Of a stretch of DNA of 64,000 bases, positions 6,199-14,134 are shown in pieces. The stretch's first letter is position 1. The number at the start of each line of letters is the position of its first letter. The position numbers were made by a program, and so were the translations under genes. Source of the DNA: Candidatus Bathyarchaeia archaeon (GTDB lineage: Archaea; Thermoproteota; Bathyarchaeia; 40CM-2-53-6); NCBI GenBank assembly GCA_035935655.1, contig DASYWW010000037.1, positions 237,898 to 301,897 on the forward strand, in the 5' to 3' direction. The notes beneath the pieces are model-generated. The model had not been told where the DNA came from, did not search any database, and was given only the letters and a program-made list of their open reading frames with translations.

Positions 6199-7623
6199 CT
6201 AGCGACGTCGTCTCAGCCTCGGGTTGAAAATCGCATCGAACCCAAATCCGAGGAGAATGAATGACAGAGACAACACAGCGATTCCCAGCCCTGGTGGAAT
6301 GATCCACCACCACGGGAGCGAAACACCGCCTCTTGCTTCCGCAAGCATTCTACCCCAGGTCGTTTCGGTTAGGCTTCCAAGTCCGAGAAAGCTAAGGGCT
6401 GCCTCCCCGACGATCGCAGACGGAACAGATAACGCGAGGTTGACATAGGTTAGCGAGACAATGTTGGTGAAGATGTGCCGGATTACTATGTATCCCGTCC
6501 CCGCTCCCGAGGCTTTGGCAGCCTCGATGAATGGTCTTTCTCGCAGACTCAGGACTTGAGAGCGGACGAGCCTAGCGAACCCCATCCAGCCGAGAAAACC
6601 GAGGACAAAAATGATGTTGGTAAGACTTTGTCCGAGCACGGCGACCAGGACGATTAGCAACGGGAGTGATGGAATTACAAGCATCATATCGGTGAACCGC
6701 ATCAAAACCTCGTCAACTAGTTTTCCCAGGTATCCGGCCATGAGACCCACCAGCAGTCCTAGCCCAATGCCAATGACGGTGGCCGTAAGGCCTACGATGA
6801 GCGAGAGTCGGGCGCCGTAGACAAATTGCGTGAAAACATCATAGCCGGAATCATCCGTGCCCATCCAGCCAAAAGTGTTGCCGAACACAGCCAACTGGAA
6901 TTCCTTTACTGAAACGTCTGCATGAAAGTTGCCGTTTGGTAAGGTTAGCTCCAGAACGTATCGATAGGTTCCTGGAACGTTGAAGATAACTTCCGCCGCA
7001 TTTAAGCTCGTCCCACCGAGACGCAGCGTCTGGGCGACGTTATTCGCATCTAGAGAGCCGACAGGGGAGTAGGTCTGCGCATTGGTTAAGGTCTGTGTCC
7101 AGAAGGTGAAGTTCTCCTCGGTTGGCATCCGGTACAACTTTGTCACATAGTCAGTAGCGTTGAACGGACTGGAACGGTCTTTCACGATGACGATTGAGTT
7201 TCCAAGGAAATCTTTGGACTCTCCCTGATATGGGTAGTTGAGCGTCTTTACCAGTTGGATTTTTCCCCCTAACGTAGAGTTGACGGCGAAGTCGAGAGAA
7301 TTCGACGTTTGACTATTTTTCGTCAACGTGATTCCGGATCCCACTGTGTTGTAGGTCAACTGCGAGAACTGGGTATTCTGACTATATCCTCCTGCACCGG
7401 TGTAGAACGTTATCCAGCTTGGAGGGTCAAGAGAAGCGGAGACTACCTCCTGCTTCGGATGATAAGGCGTTAACAGCGGTGCTGCTACGGCGAGAACAAG
7501 GAAAAACAGCAATAGGACAAGCCCGGCGGCAGCCATCCTGGTAGAGAGAAGAGATTGGAAGAATTTCTTGAGTCGAATAATGCGATATGGTACTCTTGAC
7601 GCCGTCGACAAGACGTGGCTCAC
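6199..7623 (-). CDS. dppC: Peptide ABC transporter permease DppC with large extracellular insert
   Basis: The C-terminal half is a standard DppC permease. GTDDSGYDVFTQFVYGARLS starts the conserved block at about residue 255, followed by several membrane helices and the EAA loop (EAAKASGAGTGY, about 360), which docks on the ATPases. At 474 aa it is some 170-190 residues longer than usual. The extra sequence lies between membrane helix 1 (about 31-51) and the GTDD motif, is hydrophilic and beta-rich, and must face outside, where it could contact binding proteins. The GTG start overlaps the dppB stop by 4 bases, indicating translational coupling. Confidence 0.9.
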   Translation of the reverse strand: MSHVLSTASRVPYRIIRLKKFFQSLLSTRMAAAGLVLLLFFLVLAVAAPLLTPYHPKQEVVSASLDPPSWITFYTGAGGYSQNTQFSQLTYNTVGSGITLTKNSQTSNSLDFAVNSTLGGKIQLVKTLNYPYQGESKDFLGNSIVIVKDRSSPFNATDYVTKLYRMPTEENFTFWTQTLTNAQTYSPVGSLDANNVAQTLRLGGTSLNAAEVIFNVPGTYRYVLELTLPNGNFHADVSVKEFQLAVFGNTFGWMGTDDSGYDVFTQFVYGARLSLIVGLTATVIGIGLGLLVGLMAGYLGKLVDEVLMRFTDMMLVIPSLPLLIVLVAVLGQSLTNIIFVLGFLGWMGFARLVRSQVLSLRERPFIEAAKASGAGTGYIVIRHIFTNIVSLTYVNLALSVPSAIVGEAALSFLGLGSLTETTWGRMLAEARGGVSLPWWWIIPPGLGIAVLSLSFILLGFGFDAIFNPRLRRRR

Positions 7624-8654
7624 TCGTATTTTATCCGCGGGTCTATGATTCCGTAGACAATATCAGATATCAGATTCGCCCCGATGACGCACAGGGCGAT
7701 GATGTAGAACATTGCCTGCATGACCGGAAAGTCTTTGTTGTTGATCGCGTTGAAAATCCAGAGACCGAGACCATCCCAGAAGAAGACTGTCTCTGTAATA
7801 ATGGCTCCCCCGAGCAAACCTCCAAAGCTAAGAGCTGCATTGGTAACGATTGGCAGGGACGCGTTCTTTAGCGCATGCTTGAACAGCACCCCCCAATTCG
7901 AAACACCCTTCGCTTTTGCCGTAACAATGTAGTCTTCGCCAAGCGATTCCATCATCGTTGCCCTCGTTATCAGCAAATGCCCCCCATAGAAGAAGAGGGT
8001 AAGGACGGCTGCGGGCAGGAACAGATACTGAGTCCTGACAACTATCTGTGTAAGAAGCGGTGGCGGGTTGAGTATCCACTGCGGGGTTGCGGGCGTCACT
8101 CCTCCTGGGGGGAACCATCCCAAGGTCTGGGCGAAAATGAGTATGGCCAGAAGACCCATCCAGAACGTGGGAAGAGAATACGTGATAAGCGATATGATTA
8201 CTGAACCATTGTCAAACAGAGACCCTCTTCTTGACGCGGATAGGACGCCGAGAAAGACTCCGATCAGGATTGAAAATGTAGTAGACACACCTAGCAGGAT
8301 CAGCGTATTGTATAGTCTCCCTTCGTGAATCATCTCATCAAGAATAGGTTTGCCCGAAGAATAGGAATTTCCAAAGTCGAAGGTTACCATGCTCTTGAAA
8401 TACGCTAGAAATCGCTCGAGAAACGTCGTGCTGATGCACTCCCCAGCAGGGGTGAATCCTTTGCAGATACCATATGCTATCTGAAGGTGGTGGATAACCC
8501 GAGTGTCGTGCACCTTCGGATTCTGGGTCAAGTTCGCAATGGCCGCCTGAGTCCCGGGCAAAAGCTCGAATATCGTGAAGTTCAAGACTATTACAAACAG
8601 CACGAGGATGACCGTGTTTATTCCTCGTTTAAGCAGGTATCCACGAAGACCCAT
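7620..8654 (-). CDS. dppB: Peptide ABC transporter permease DppB
   Basis: 344 aa with membrane helix 1 at about 12-32 (INTVILVLFVIVLNFTIF), an extracytoplasmic stretch containing two Cys (GICKGFTPAGEC), five further helices and the EAA-like loop AKAKGVSNWGVLFKHALKN near 235-253. DppB forms the membrane pore with DppC. It is first in the dppBCDF operon (minus strand). The peptide-binding protein gene at 8933-12424 lies just upstream in the same direction, 278 bases away. The start ATG is followed by the typical short basic segment before helix 1. Confidence 0.92.
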   Translation of the reverse strand: MGLRGYLLKRGINTVILVLFVIVLNFTIFELLPGTQAAIANLTQNPKVHDTRVIHHLQIAYGICKGFTPAGECISTTFLERFLAYFKSMVTFDFGNSYSSGKPILDEMIHEGRLYNTLILLGVSTTFSILIGVFLGVLSASRRGSLFDNGSVIISLITYSLPTFWMGLLAILIFAQTLGWFPPGGVTPATPQWILNPPPLLTQIVVRTQYLFLPAAVLTLFFYGGHLLITRATMMESLGEDYIVTAKAKGVSNWGVLFKHALKNASLPIVTNAALSFGGLLGGAIITETVFFWDGLGLWIFNAINNKDFPVMQAMFYIIALCVIGANLISDIVYGIIDPRIKYE

Positions 8655-8932
8655 TTTTCAGACCGACGAGAGATACCACCCCTGTCATATGTAATTTAGC
8701 CTTATCGGTAGCTGGTTCCGAACGTTTGTTTCAAAAGCAAGATTGGATGTTAATTGGGAAGGGAGCATCTGTGAATCGGGCCTTTCGGACCGGTGCACGC
8801 GCCCGAACCACCAATGTCGCGAAACGCCTGGGATTTTGAATATCTCCCCGTGACAGCCTCAGACCGCATCCAAGGCTACCGCAGGTATTTGAGAAAAATA
8901 AGAAGGGGAGTTTGACTTGATACGATGTTCTG
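8655..8932. other. intergenic region between binding-protein gene and dppB
   Basis: No gene seen. On the minus strand it carries the T-rich end of the upstream gene (8889-8909) and an AT-rich stretch at about 8683-8697 that could be the dppB promoter. Confidence 0.4.
8889..8909 (-). terminator. T-rich transcription terminator after 8933-12424 gene
   Basis: On the minus strand the sequence after the stop reads CTTCTTATTTTTCTC, a pyrimidine/T-rich run like archaeal intrinsic terminators. No hairpin was seen. Confidence 0.4.
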
Positions 8933-11900
8933 TTATGCTGTTACGTAGAATTGTCCGATCTGGACAGGTCCGGTGCCAGTGTTGTCGAAGATCCTGATCA
9001 CGTAGTGAGTTCCGTGTACGAGAGCTGGACTCCAACTGTTCGTTACTGTTCCTCCGGACACTGTAACGGTGCCCGATTGGGCGGTTCCCAGTGTTCCGTC
9101 GGCGTTGAGGACGCTGGCAGAGTCGGTTATTGTGTGGCCGGCTGGTAGGCTTGCTGCGCCTGAAGCGTTGCAGTTCACGAGCACGAGCTGAGTTGCAGCG
9201 GTGTTAGTATTCTGGTAGTAGAGACAGACGCCGCTACCGGGGAGCTGCATGTTGTACGGGTCGATTTGTGGGTCGACATTGAAGAGTCCCGGGCTAGTGC
9301 CTGTACCTCCGAACGGAGCAGTGTTACCAGTGTCGAACAAAACGGCAAGCGCTGATGCAACACAGACGTCAACAACGGTAGCTGTTGGGGTGCACGCGTA
9401 TTGCGGGTGGGCCCAGTAGCTGTTGGCCTTGTCGAAGAAGAAGGCCATGTTGCTTCCGTCCAAGATGTTCACTTGACCGTCTTTGTTGTGGTCACCCCAG
9501 CTTGCCTTTTGTAGAGCGTGACCTTGGTCACCTCTAATGCCCCGCATATAGTTCGGGTAGGCAGTCAAGAGCACCCTGCTGTCAGTTGACATTGATGTTC
9601 CACCGATCACCGCGCCTGTGGAGCTCTGGATGCATGAACCTCCGGGCTTTCCGGAGGCTTGGAAGGTGCTTGGGCTGACGTTGGGGCAGACGTAAGGACC
9701 GCTACCAGTGAAGATTCCCTGGACGCTACCGTCAGCGAACGTTGTTCCGCAGCCTGCGACCGCTCCTGCAGTTCCTACGCAGGTCACCGGGTCGAAGCCT
9801 GGGTCAGCGCATGCTGATGATGGTCCGTTGGCAATCACGTTCACTGGGCCGGCTGGTGTGGACAAGCTGGATACGCTTCCGCATATCGAGCCGCCCGGTC
9901 CCTGGTACAAGTGCTGTGGAACGATAGGTACTCCACCGATGTTGATCTCATAGAAAGCGCTGTTCGACTCCAACTTCACCTGGACCGTCTTAGCGTCCAA
10001 AGCGACAGCATTGGTAACGAAAGCAACGCTTGAGAAGCCGTTAGCGGAGGGATCGTCCCGTTGAGTCAGGATGCTATAGACAACGTCCTGAGCTGTGACT
10101 GGCGTATTGTCGTGGAAGAAGAGGTCGTTACGAAGGTGCCATGTCTGGGTCGTAATACCCTTAACACAGCTTGGGGCAACAACACTCGGTCCAGCAATAC
10201 AGCCAAGCTCATTGGGGTTGAATGTCTCAGAGTGGCTTGTAGTCATCCAGTCGATCACCTGTTGGTTAGCACCGCCGGTAGTCGGGTTCACGGCAACCAT
10301 CGAATCGAAGACTTGGCCAATGATCTCAAAGTCCCAGACAGTCGTCGCCTGATAGACGTTGATCGTGTCCGGATCTTGCGAGAAGCCTCGTCGGATCAGG
10401 TTCGGGTTACCGCCACCTGGCGCGAAAACACCGCTCGCCGGAGTGTAGCCTGGAAGCTGGCGCATGTTCATCAGCGACCAGAACCCTGTCTGAGAACCGT
10501 GACCCTTCTGGATCACGAGACTCGAGCTCAGGCCTGCGCCGCTGCCTTGCCAGTTCCAACCATTCAGTTCAGCGAACTGTTGAAGGTGAGAGTATTGTGG
10601 GTTGCCGATGGGGACGTTGAACGCTCGCAGTGCCGCATCTTGGAAGATTGCAGCTGCGCCGCTCAAAGTTGGTGTCGAGATGGCCTGGAATTCTCCCGCA
10701 CTGGTGATAGCGTCGAACGCGGGGTCGCAGTGGAAGTCATAGTTGGATGGGAACAGGTTGAACGCTGCACCGCAGTCAAAGGAAGCGAATTGGCTGTGGT
10801 AGTTGCTGAACAGAAAGTCCGGTGTGGATCCTAGCGAGAATCCGCCCGTGTAAATGTTCCACCTGTCAGCGAGACCAGTGCCACCGTCACCGAAAACGAT
10901 CGGGACAGCGACCCTGATGGTGTTGTACGCGGCTGTTGGTTGTAACGCAGCTCCTGTTGTATAGTAGAGGACCGTGGCAGTTCCGGTGGAGGTCTGGGTG
11001 CATGGTGCCGGGCAGCTGCCGGAGTCGTTTGGTGTTCCAAAGAACATGTTGATACTGTCAGCGACGATCTGCCCGAAGTGAGCCCTAGGCCGGTCAGTTC
11101 GAAGCAGGGCCAAGAAGTGTGCTCCCGCAGGAGCGGTGAAGTGAGTATACGAGGTTGCGTTCGGCGCGGTTGTTCCCATAGAGTTTACGGCTAGTTCAGC
11201 ACAGCTGTTCACTGCCGTTCCCGCAGGAGCGGTGGTCGCACCGGACAAGGTGAAGCCCGGAACCTTCGAAAGGTATTGGCAGGCTGCATCAATATCGGCC
11301 GGGCTAGCATAGCCTGATACTACACTGCCTCGCGCGGTTCGTCCGGGTACACCCCACCATACAGAGCCGGCACCGGTGTTCGCGTCAACGAGGTGATGCG
11401 CTGAGATTGGAGCGCACGCCTTGATTACAGCGTCCAATGTGAGATCGGTGCATTCAGTACTGAGCACAGCTGCGGGGAATGGGGCACCCGGCGGCGGGCT
11501 AGCCACACAGGGCGAACCCTGAATGAGGTGGGCAGGGGCAAGGAATGTGTCTAGGCACCTGGCTAGTCCGTGGAGATCGGCGTCGTTCGCGACAAATTCT
11601 GGCTTGTCAACCAAGTGAGCAATTGCTTTCATGATGTTCGGCATAGCTGCAGTGGGTGTTAGAGTGCTCGGACTGTTCCAGACAACGTTCCATGTAGCCG
11701 TGAGGGCTCCACCTAGCGTACCAGAGCCTGCAGGGATAGCTACGGTGCAGCCTGCTGCGACTCCGCAGCCGAGGTGGGGTGCACTCGTAGAGTTACCTGT
11801 GACCATCGATCCTGTGATCAGGTAGGTGCCCGCTAGGATGCACGGGAACACGTATGTTCCAGTGGGGGTTTGACCACCCTGATCATTGGTTGGCAAGGAC

Positions 11901-12424
11901 GCAGGAGTTCCTGAAGGCTGGTTGGCTATGGTAACTGTATTCAGCGAGTCCTTGAACGCGCCGCCTGCCTCAACGTTGACAACATTGAGGGTTAGCTGTC
12001 CATTCCCGTTTGCACAAGCAGCTGTCGTTCCAGGAGTTCCAGGGACGACAGAGCCGGTGAGCGAGGGTCGTGCGGTCTGCATGGCCGTTCCTAGGAATGG
12101 GGCGTGGTTGTTGACGTCAAGCTGGAATATGCCGAATTCAGGATCCTGAGCACTGCACCATACATCTGCGTTATTACAGAGGGTACCGAGGTCAGGGAAC
12201 TGAATGGGCCAGTCGCTTACGTCAATCTGACCGCTCTTGAACGCACCGAACATGGTGGCGAAGTCCGAATAGTCGTGAATAACCAGATTGGGCGTAGCAG
12301 GTCCGAAAGGTGACCAAGAGGTCGTTTGTGTAGAGGTGATTGCGTGTACTTGGACATGTATTGGCATTGACATGAGAAATGCGATAGTAAGCATTGCAAC
12401 TAGTATTGGTGTATTTTTTAGCAA
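8933..12424 (-). CDS. Giant peptide-binding protein (SBP family 5), permuted lobes, dockerin-like module
   Basis: 1163 aa with a signal peptide (about 5-27). The typical start of an SBP family 5 domain appears only at about residue 680 (FSQDPDTINVYQATTVWDFE, then TWHLRNDLFFHDNTPVTAQD, a GSGPY motif and a YPNYMRG motif). The part that should follow, with AFKSGQIDVSDW, FGIFQLDVNNHAPF and IMKAIAHLVDKPEF, lies at the N terminus instead, about 40-310. The lobes therefore look circularly permuted. At about 975-1030 follows a dockerin-like pair: loop DHNKDGQVNILDG is calcium-competent, the second segment (VVDVCVASALAVLFD) keeps the helix but lost the acidic loop. A beta domain closes the protein. 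No membrane anchor is seen, so retention through a cohesin is inferred. It sits upstream of dppB. Confidence 0.85.
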   Translation of the reverse strand: MLKNTPILVAMLTIAFLMSMPIHVQVHAITSTQTTSWSPFGPATPNLVIHDYSDFATMFGAFKSGQIDVSDWPIQFPDLGTLCNNADVWCSAQDPEFGIFQLDVNNHAPFLGTAMQTARPSLTGSVVPGTPGTTAACANGNGQLTLNVVNVEAGGAFKDSLNTVTIANQPSGTPASLPTNDQGGQTPTGTYVFPCILAGTYLITGSMVTGNSTSAPHLGCGVAAGCTVAIPAGSGTLGGALTATWNVVWNSPSTLTPTAAMPNIMKAIAHLVDKPEFVANDADLHGLARCLDTFLAPAHLIQGSPCVASPPPGAPFPAAVLSTECTDLTLDAVIKACAPISAHHLVDANTGAGSVWWGVPGRTARGSVVSGYASPADIDAACQYLSKVPGFTLSGATTAPAGTAVNSCAELAVNSMGTTAPNATSYTHFTAPAGAHFLALLRTDRPRAHFGQIVADSINMFFGTPNDSGSCPAPCTQTSTGTATVLYYTTGAALQPTAAYNTIRVAVPIVFGDGGTGLADRWNIYTGGFSLGSTPDFLFSNYHSQFASFDCGAAFNLFPSNYDFHCDPAFDAITSAGEFQAISTPTLSGAAAIFQDAALRAFNVPIGNPQYSHLQQFAELNGWNWQGSGAGLSSSLVIQKGHGSQTGFWSLMNMRQLPGYTPASGVFAPGGGNPNLIRRGFSQDPDTINVYQATTVWDFEIIGQVFDSMVAVNPTTGGANQQVIDWMTTSHSETFNPNELGCIAGPSVVAPSCVKGITTQTWHLRNDLFFHDNTPVTAQDVVYSILTQRDDPSANGFSSVAFVTNAVALDAKTVQVKLESNSAFYEINIGGVPIVPQHLYQGPGGSICGSVSSLSTPAGPVNVIANGPSSACADPGFDPVTCVGTAGAVAGCGTTFADGSVQGIFTGSGPYVCPNVSPSTFQASGKPGGSCIQSSTGAVIGGTSMSTDSRVLLTAYPNYMRGIRGDQGHALQKASWGDHNKDGQVNILDGSNMAFFFDKANSYWAHPQYACTPTATVVDVCVASALAVLFDTGNTAPFGGTGTSPGLFNVDPQIDPYNMQLPGSGVCLYYQNTNTAATQLVLVNCNASGAASLPAGHTITDSASVLNADGTLGTAQSGTVTVSGGTVTNSWSPALVHGTHYVIRIFDNTGTGPVQIGQFYVTA

Positions 12425-12457
12425 TATTCTTCGAAGGGGGTATCGGGCAATTTGCCC

Positions 12458-12467
12458 TTTTAAGATT
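12458..12467 (-). promoter_or_regulatory. TATA-like box for 8933-12424 gene
   Basis: Minus strand CTTAAAAGGG about 35-43 bases before the start codon. Confidence 0.4.
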
Positions 12468-12531
12468 ATCCTCTAAAAGGGTGGCTCGGGATACCCCTGG
12501 GTGGACGGAGGAATCTAGCCAGCCATTTGAC

Positions 12532-13986
12532 TCATCGAGAACGTTTTCCTTTCCTCGGTCTCATGTCGTCCTCGATCTCCGCTAACTTTAGCCTTCTGCG
12601 TCGAGCGAGGAAACCGCCGACTGAGACCAAGGCCACAATGCCAGCGCCTCCTGATAGCAGGTAGAGAAAGGGCGCATTGGAAGGCCATGCCACTACGAAA
12701 AGCGTGCGCCCAACCTCGTCTGAGGTGTCGTTGGCGAATGGAATATGAACGGTCGCTACAACCGTATAGGTGTTGGGCTTGAGCTTAGTGGTGTTGAGCA
12801 TGTAGCTGTAAGTTACTGTGCCTGAAGCGGCAAGCCCTCGGCCAGTTTCGTTATGGATGAACGTGGTCGGAGGGCCGTAGGAGACGGAGAGATTGTAGTT
12901 TTCGGGGAAAGTTCCTTGATTCTTGAGGATCACTCTGACGGTCACCTGCTGACCTGGAGTTATGCTAGCAGGTGTTGCCGTAACAGCGAATACCGCAACA
13001 TCGTGTTTCGGTGGCCGAACTATTTCTATTCTCTTGACAGACATGCCCTGGAAACCATTGTCTATGTCAACAACCGTCAGGCGAACAGTGAAGTTTCCGA
13101 GATATCTGGTGTCACCAGGACTAACGTATGGGTGGCTAGTCATCGGGACCGTGTTGTTTTCTGAACCTCCGTCGCCGAAGTCCCAGACGTACCGTAGGAT
13201 ACCGGATAGAGGGTGGTCAGGATCAAAACTTGCTGTAGCATCGAAAGTTACAGCACGGCCCTGCTCGGCCGGTTGGGGAAACGTAGTAAACTTGGCAATA
13301 GGCCCAAGCTGGCCAGTCCCGGCAACATTCGTAAAGTAGCCGTCAGAAGTATCGACTCCAATATAGTAGGTGTAACCTGCAGCGTTGGTAGTGGCCAAAT
13401 CTGTGTAAACCGGTTTCTTTCCTCTCGCATCTTGGGCAAAACTCGACGGAAACATTCCAGCGGCTAGTGTCAATGGACTGACCCCTGTTCCTGTAATGTT
13501 AAAGACGACATTTGCAAGGACACCGTTGCCTCCGGGGAATATTCCGGCGTCGCCAAGACCAATCACTGCCTCATAAATGACCCCTCGATTGCTGACATCG
13601 TTTTTGAAAGCATCAGCATGGTTTCCAAATACTGTTTGGGTGCCCGTCGAGCCAGTGACATCGACACTGAGCGCGTTGAGGTAGTGGGGGTCATAATACA
13701 AAGCGAACTCAAACGCGTTAAACGATGGAGTGTTCGTTACGTTGATCTGAATAGTAAACTGATTCTTTGGAGTCAATGTCAGGCCTGACGCAGCACAGAA
13801 AGGACTAGTATTGGTCACATTAGAAGAACTGCAATCATTGCTCCAGACACCTACGAAAGGTTGGGGCGCACCATGCACGGGAACTGGTGTGATTGGACTT
13901 GCGTTGAGCGTGGCAGATATAGCAAAGACCAGCAACAAGATCGAAGTTGCTACGCGTCGGTTCAGCTGAACGACCTCTGAAAACAA
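12532..13986 (-). CDS. Cohesin-PKD-CARDB membrane-anchored surface protein, 484 aa
   Basis: Signal peptide about 10-35. A cohesin-like domain (about 50-195) shows the typical pattern: FTIQINVTNTPSFNAFEFAL, YDPHYLNALSV, then GVIYEAVIGL and NGVLANVVFNITG. A PKD domain follows (about 235-330, YVWDFGDGGSE), then a CARDB-like beta domain (about 335-440, HDVAVFAVTATPASITPGQ). A membrane helix (about 448-468) and a basic tail RRRRLK close the protein. Cohesins bind dockerins. Being anchored, and lying between two dockerin-bearing peptide-binding proteins in one orientation, it is a natural docking site for them. Pairing specificity is inferred, not shown. Confidence 0.8.
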   Translation of the reverse strand: MFSEVVQLNRRVATSILLLVFAISATLNASPITPVPVHGAPQPFVGVWSNDCSSSNVTNTSPFCAASGLTLTPKNQFTIQINVTNTPSFNAFEFALYYDPHYLNALSVDVTGSTGTQTVFGNHADAFKNDVSNRGVIYEAVIGLGDAGIFPGGNGVLANVVFNITGTGVSPLTLAAGMFPSSFAQDARGKKPVYTDLATTNAAGYTYYIGVDTSDGYFTNVAGTGQLGPIAKFTTFPQPAEQGRAVTFDATASFDPDHPLSGILRYVWDFGDGGSENNTVPMTSHPYVSPGDTRYLGNFTVRLTVVDIDNGFQGMSVKRIEIVRPPKHDVAVFAVTATPASITPGQQVTVRVILKNQGTFPENYNLSVSYGPPTTFIHNETGRGLAASGTVTYSYMLNTTKLKPNTYTVVATVHIPFANDTSDEVGRTLFVVAWPSNAPFLYLLSGGAGIVALVSVGGFLARRRRLKLAEIEDDMRPRKGKRSR

Positions 13987-14134
13987 GAGGCGGCTAAAAG
14001 CAGCTTAAAAGTTTATGGAAGCGCCCTGCGAGATTTTTGAAGACATCTTCCAAGAAAAAACACCTACTGATTTTTGAGGGTATGAATTCTTGCGCGTGGT
14101 TCTGCTATGGCGGAACGCTGTAGTCGAAATCGTG

